This document shows positions 61,919 to 64,000 of a stretch of 64,000 nucleotides of DNA, in pieces. Position 1 is the first letter of the stretch. Each line of letters begins with the position of its first letter. The notes beneath the pieces are model-generated. The model was not told the DNA's origin. It did not search any database and saw nothing but the letters and a program-made list of their open reading frames with translations. The stretch comes from an uncultured bacterium. GTDB lineage: Bacteria > Cyanobacteriota > Vampirovibrionia > Gastranaerophilales > Gastranaerophilaceae. The DNA lies in contig CASFCQ010000001.1 of NCBI GenBank assembly GCA_949293185.1, forward strand, positions 1 through 64,000, in the 5' to 3' direction. The translations under genes and the position numbers were made by a program.

Positions 61919-62632
61919 ATGACAACATTACAAGGTTTGATAAGAAGAGGTATTATAAACACCAATATGCAATTCGAAAGATTGGGCTATATCTCAAACA
62001 ACATAGGCAACCTCAATACTAACGCATATAAAGCCGTAAGGTTTGAACAAATCCTTGATGAAAACGGATACTTAGACGGTGTTGTCCGCTATGACTACAA
62101 GCAGGGCGCTTTTATGAGAACAGAACGCCCTTTGGATGTCTGTCTTACAGGCCCGGGGTTTATACCTGTTACATCTCCCAACGGTGATGTGCAATATACC
62201 CGTGACGGTTCTTTTAAACTTGATAAAGACGGTTATATTGTCACAAACGACGGATATCTTGTCGGCGACGGCATCAAAGTTCCTGTTAACCACGAAGGTT
62301 TAAGAATTAAACAAGACGGTACTGTTATGATTATTCAAAAAGGTCATACAGAATATCAGACTCTCGGGAAAATCCCTGTTGTGCAGTTTCAAAATCCGGA
62401 AGGCTTAAAATCAGCTGAATATAACAAGGTAATAGCAACAGAAGAATCCGGCGAACCAAGATTGATTAAAGAGCACAGCTATATTGCTCAAGGCGGGCTT
62501 GAACGCTCCAATGCAAATTATATCGGTAACGTTAACGAAGTCTTGAGACTTAACTCGTCAATGATAGCCGGTACAAGACTTATCCACGTTATCGATGATA
62601 TGTATCAAAAATCTATTAACCTCACTCAATAA
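61919..62632 (+). CDS. flgG: Flagellar basal-body rod protein, FlgG-type
   Basis: 237 residues. LIRRGIINTNMQFERLGYIS, then NNIGNLNTNAYKAVRFEQI is the classic rod/hook N-terminal helix; TGPGFIPVTSPNGDVQYTRDGSF is the D0/D1 transition seen in FlgG; the C-terminus is SNANYIGNVNEVLRLNSSMI. It parallels the preceding gene. The distal rod is built of FlgG in the periplasm after export by the flagellar type III apparatus. AAAGG precedes the ATG. The two are flgF and flgG in a plausible but not proven order. Confidence 0.88.
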   Translation: MTTLQGLIRRGIINTNMQFERLGYISNNIGNLNTNAYKAVRFEQILDENGYLDGVVRYDYKQGAFMRTERPLDVCLTGPGFIPVTSPNGDVQYTRDGSFKLDKDGYIVTNDGYLVGDGIKVPVNHEGLRIKQDGTVMIIQKGHTEYQTLGKIPVVQFQNPEGLKSAEYNKVIATEESGEPRLIKEHSYIAQGGLERSNANYIGNVNEVLRLNSSMIAGTRLIHVIDDMYQKSINLTQ

Positions 62633-62677
62633 TATCTATTAATGGTTAAAAGAACATAAAACAAGAAAGTAAAAAAT

Positions 62678-63022
62678 ATGTACACACCAAAAGATCCTAT
62701 TATTAAAACAAACCTGATGCTAGATTTGATTTCTCAAAGACAGAGAGCTTTGAGTACAAACCTTGCCAATATGGATACACCTAATTATGTAAGAAAAGAC
62801 ATCAGTTTTGACCAGTATCTCGGAACTATGAACAATCCGCTGGAAACTGAGCTTTCAATAAAATTAGGGCCATCCGGATTGATAGAAGAACAGGATGTTG
62901 GTGTTGACCCGACATATGAACTTGCCGAAATGCAAAAAATGTCCATTCTGTATTCTGTTGCTTCAAGAAAAATGTCTGCAATAATCAGTGAGATGAAGAC
63001 AGCAGCAGGCGTAGGCAGATAA
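62678..63022 (+). CDS. flgB: Flagellar basal-body rod protein FlgB
   Basis: 114 residues. RQRALSTNLANMDTPNYVRKDI is the FlgB N-terminal helix with the rod consensus (ANxxTPxY), and the C-terminal half has AEMQKMSILYSVASRKMS. FlgB forms the proximal rod with FlgC, FlgF and FliE, exported by the type III apparatus. It is shorter than the usual 130 residues. Next gene is flgC after 34 bases. Confidence 0.93.
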   Translation: MYTPKDPIIKTNLMLDLISQRQRALSTNLANMDTPNYVRKDISFDQYLGTMNNPLETELSIKLGPSGLIEEQDVGVDPTYELAEMQKMSILYSVASRKMSAIISEMKTAAGVGR

Positions 63023-63056
63023 TAGATAAGAATTAAAAAACAAAGAAGGTGATAAT

Positions 63057-63503
63057 ATGAGTTTGATGGAAACAATGAACATAGGTGAAAAAAGCTTGCA
63101 GGCTCACGGTGCAAGACTCAAAATTCACGCTAAAAACATTGCCAACATGGATACACCTAACTATGTAAGAAAAATTCCGGTACTTAACGCTACGGATGAT
63201 ATCTCTTTCCACGGGTTGTTAAACTCTATGAAAGAAGATGTTTTTGGTGTAGGTACAATACCCTTTCAGCAGGGCGGTGTCAGATTAACCGGAGTTGTTG
63301 AAGACCCTACACTGGGAGAACGATTGTACCGTCCGGGGCATCCGGATGCCGATGCAAACGGTTACATACGTTCATCGAACGTAAACCCCATTGTTGATAT
63401 AGCAGATGCAAATATTGCACAAAGAGCTTATGAAGCAAACCTTGCAGTTATCAACATAACAAAAAGTATGGCTCAAAGAGCTGTAGAAATAGGCAGACAA
63501 TAA
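63057..63503 (+). CDS. flgC: Flagellar basal-body rod protein FlgC
   Basis: 148 residues. KIHAKNIANMDTPNYVRKIP is the rod N-terminal motif, then the variable part, and the C-terminus NVNPIVDIADANIAQRAYEA and VINITKSMAQRAVEIGRQ, characteristic of FlgC. GAAGGTGATA lies at good distance before the ATG. fliE, the usual next gene, does not follow; instead a lytic transglycosylase does, as a rod-associated wall-cutting enzyme. Confidence 0.94.
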   Translation: MSLMETMNIGEKSLQAHGARLKIHAKNIANMDTPNYVRKIPVLNATDDISFHGLLNSMKEDVFGVGTIPFQQGGVRLTGVVEDPTLGERLYRPGHPDADANGYIRSSNVNPIVDIADANIAQRAYEANLAVINITKSMAQRAVEIGRQ

Positions 63504-63531
63504 GTTAAATACTCAGGCAGGTCAGTAAAGA

Positions 63532-64000
63532 ATGTTTTCTCCGACAATACAGGCTTATATAAACCAAGGCGGAAAAGAGGCAGCCATGCAGCGTGTGCAG
63601 CAGATTCAAACACACGTAGCAAGCATAGAAAGGCAGCTTAATCCGGATGCTGTTAAAACGGAGAAACCCTCTTTTGCTGAAATTTTAAAATCCAGCCAAA
63701 AAGGTGAAGGACAGTTCAGAACAGGCAAAAGTAATTTTCTCGCACTTACTAATGCTTTTGCAAATTTAAAAGCCAATACCGTTAAAGCTGGAGAATCTCT
63801 TGAGGCGACTTATGGTAAAGTTGTTAACCCTAACAGAGCACAGATAATGAATATTATCTCAAAAGCCTGCCAAAAATACGGTGTTGACGAAAAACTTGTT
63901 CAGGCAGTTGTAAGACAGGAGTCCGGCTTTAACCCTAAAGCAACATCTCACTGCGGAGCTATGGGATTGATGCAGCTTATGCCTGCTACTGCAAAGGGGT
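63532..64000 (+). CDS. Lytic transglycosylase (SLT-type), partial at window edge
   Basis: The first 156 residues are visible and the gene runs off the window. The N-terminus (MFSPTIQAYINQGGKEAAMQ) is without signal peptide, followed by a linker, then an SLT domain: IISKACQKYGVDEKLVQAV, VRQESGFNPKATSHCGAMGL with the catalytic Glu, and LMQLMPATAKG. Position after flgC suggests it opens the peptidoglycan for the flagellar rod, doing what the FlgJ muramidase does elsewhere, and could be exported by the flagellar type III system. Confidence 0.88.
   Translation, partial: MFSPTIQAYINQGGKEAAMQRVQQIQTHVASIERQLNPDAVKTEKPSFAEILKSSQKGEGQFRTGKSNFLALTNAFANLKANTVKAGESLEATYGKVVNPNRAQIMNIISKACQKYGVDEKLVQAVVRQESGFNPKATSHCGAMGLMQLMPATAKG

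Noticed and set aside
1-64000. CRISPR array or transposase
   Set aside because: No regularly spaced direct repeats and no transposase, integrase or cas-like protein was seen in any frame.

Overview
The window is A+T-rich, gene-dense bacterial DNA from a Gram-negative, flagellated, diderm organism. Kdo activation (KdsB) and an OmpH/Skp-type periplasmic chaperone imply an LPS-bearing outer membrane. The LL-diaminopimelate aminotransferase, a standalone BFN-domain nuclease, a CHASE2-GGDEF protein and flagellar rod genes are the mixture expected of the non-photosynthetic relatives of Cyanobacteria (Melainabacteria/Vampirovibrionia, probably gut Gastranaerophilales). No rRNA or marker alignment was possible, so this assignment is an inference.

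Layout. 0-6 kb: an unknown acidic protein, an orphan solute-binding protein, aroQ, a BFN nuclease, a DUF2142 membrane protein and a sigma-70 family factor. 6-17 kb: a LysM-lysozyme-amidase fusion, lipA, dapL, the aroC-aroK-aroB operon, a divergent pair of small genes with an HTH regulator, a class V aminotransferase, a NifX-like protein and class II aldolase. 17-31 kb: a 2-hydroxyacyl-CoA dehydratase/activase-type protein, rpsB-tsf followed by a structured repeat region, a parvulin, Xaa-Pro peptidase, SpoU methylase, S4 protein, PncC, an NAD-type isocitrate dehydrogenase, ruvB, kdsB and a histidine kinase/response regulator pair. 32-42 kb: a diguanylate cyclase, a BlaI-type repressor, a TPR protein, adenine deaminase, a glucosaminidase-like protein and secDF.

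42-59 kb is an accessory region. It holds a calpain-like cysteine protease candidate, a secreted protein with an HExxH motif, a radical-SAM-like protein, an R-S-E class ADP-ribosyltransferase candidate, two tandem paralogous membrane proteins, a membrane protein with a threefold internal repeat, a DUF1266 operon, a YopX-like phage remnant, tRNA-Ser(GGA) and tRNA-Met(CAT). 59-64 kb: an MBL-fold hydrolase, then a flagellar rod operon (two FlgF/G-type proteins, FlgB, FlgC) leading into a lytic transglycosylase cut by the window edge.

Three things cut across the genes. First, six otherwise unrelated proteins carry a short N-terminal F-K-G / F-G-A motif after a polar, apparently unstructured leader, which suggests a lineage-specific sorting or processing tag. 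Second, several intergenic regions carry small palindromic modules; two tandem copies after tsf show compensatory base changes, so they probably act as structured RNA. Third, there are local duplications with unusual geometry: a perfect 33-bp in-frame duplication in rpsB, and a tRNA-Met flanked on both sides by direct and inverted fragments of itself.
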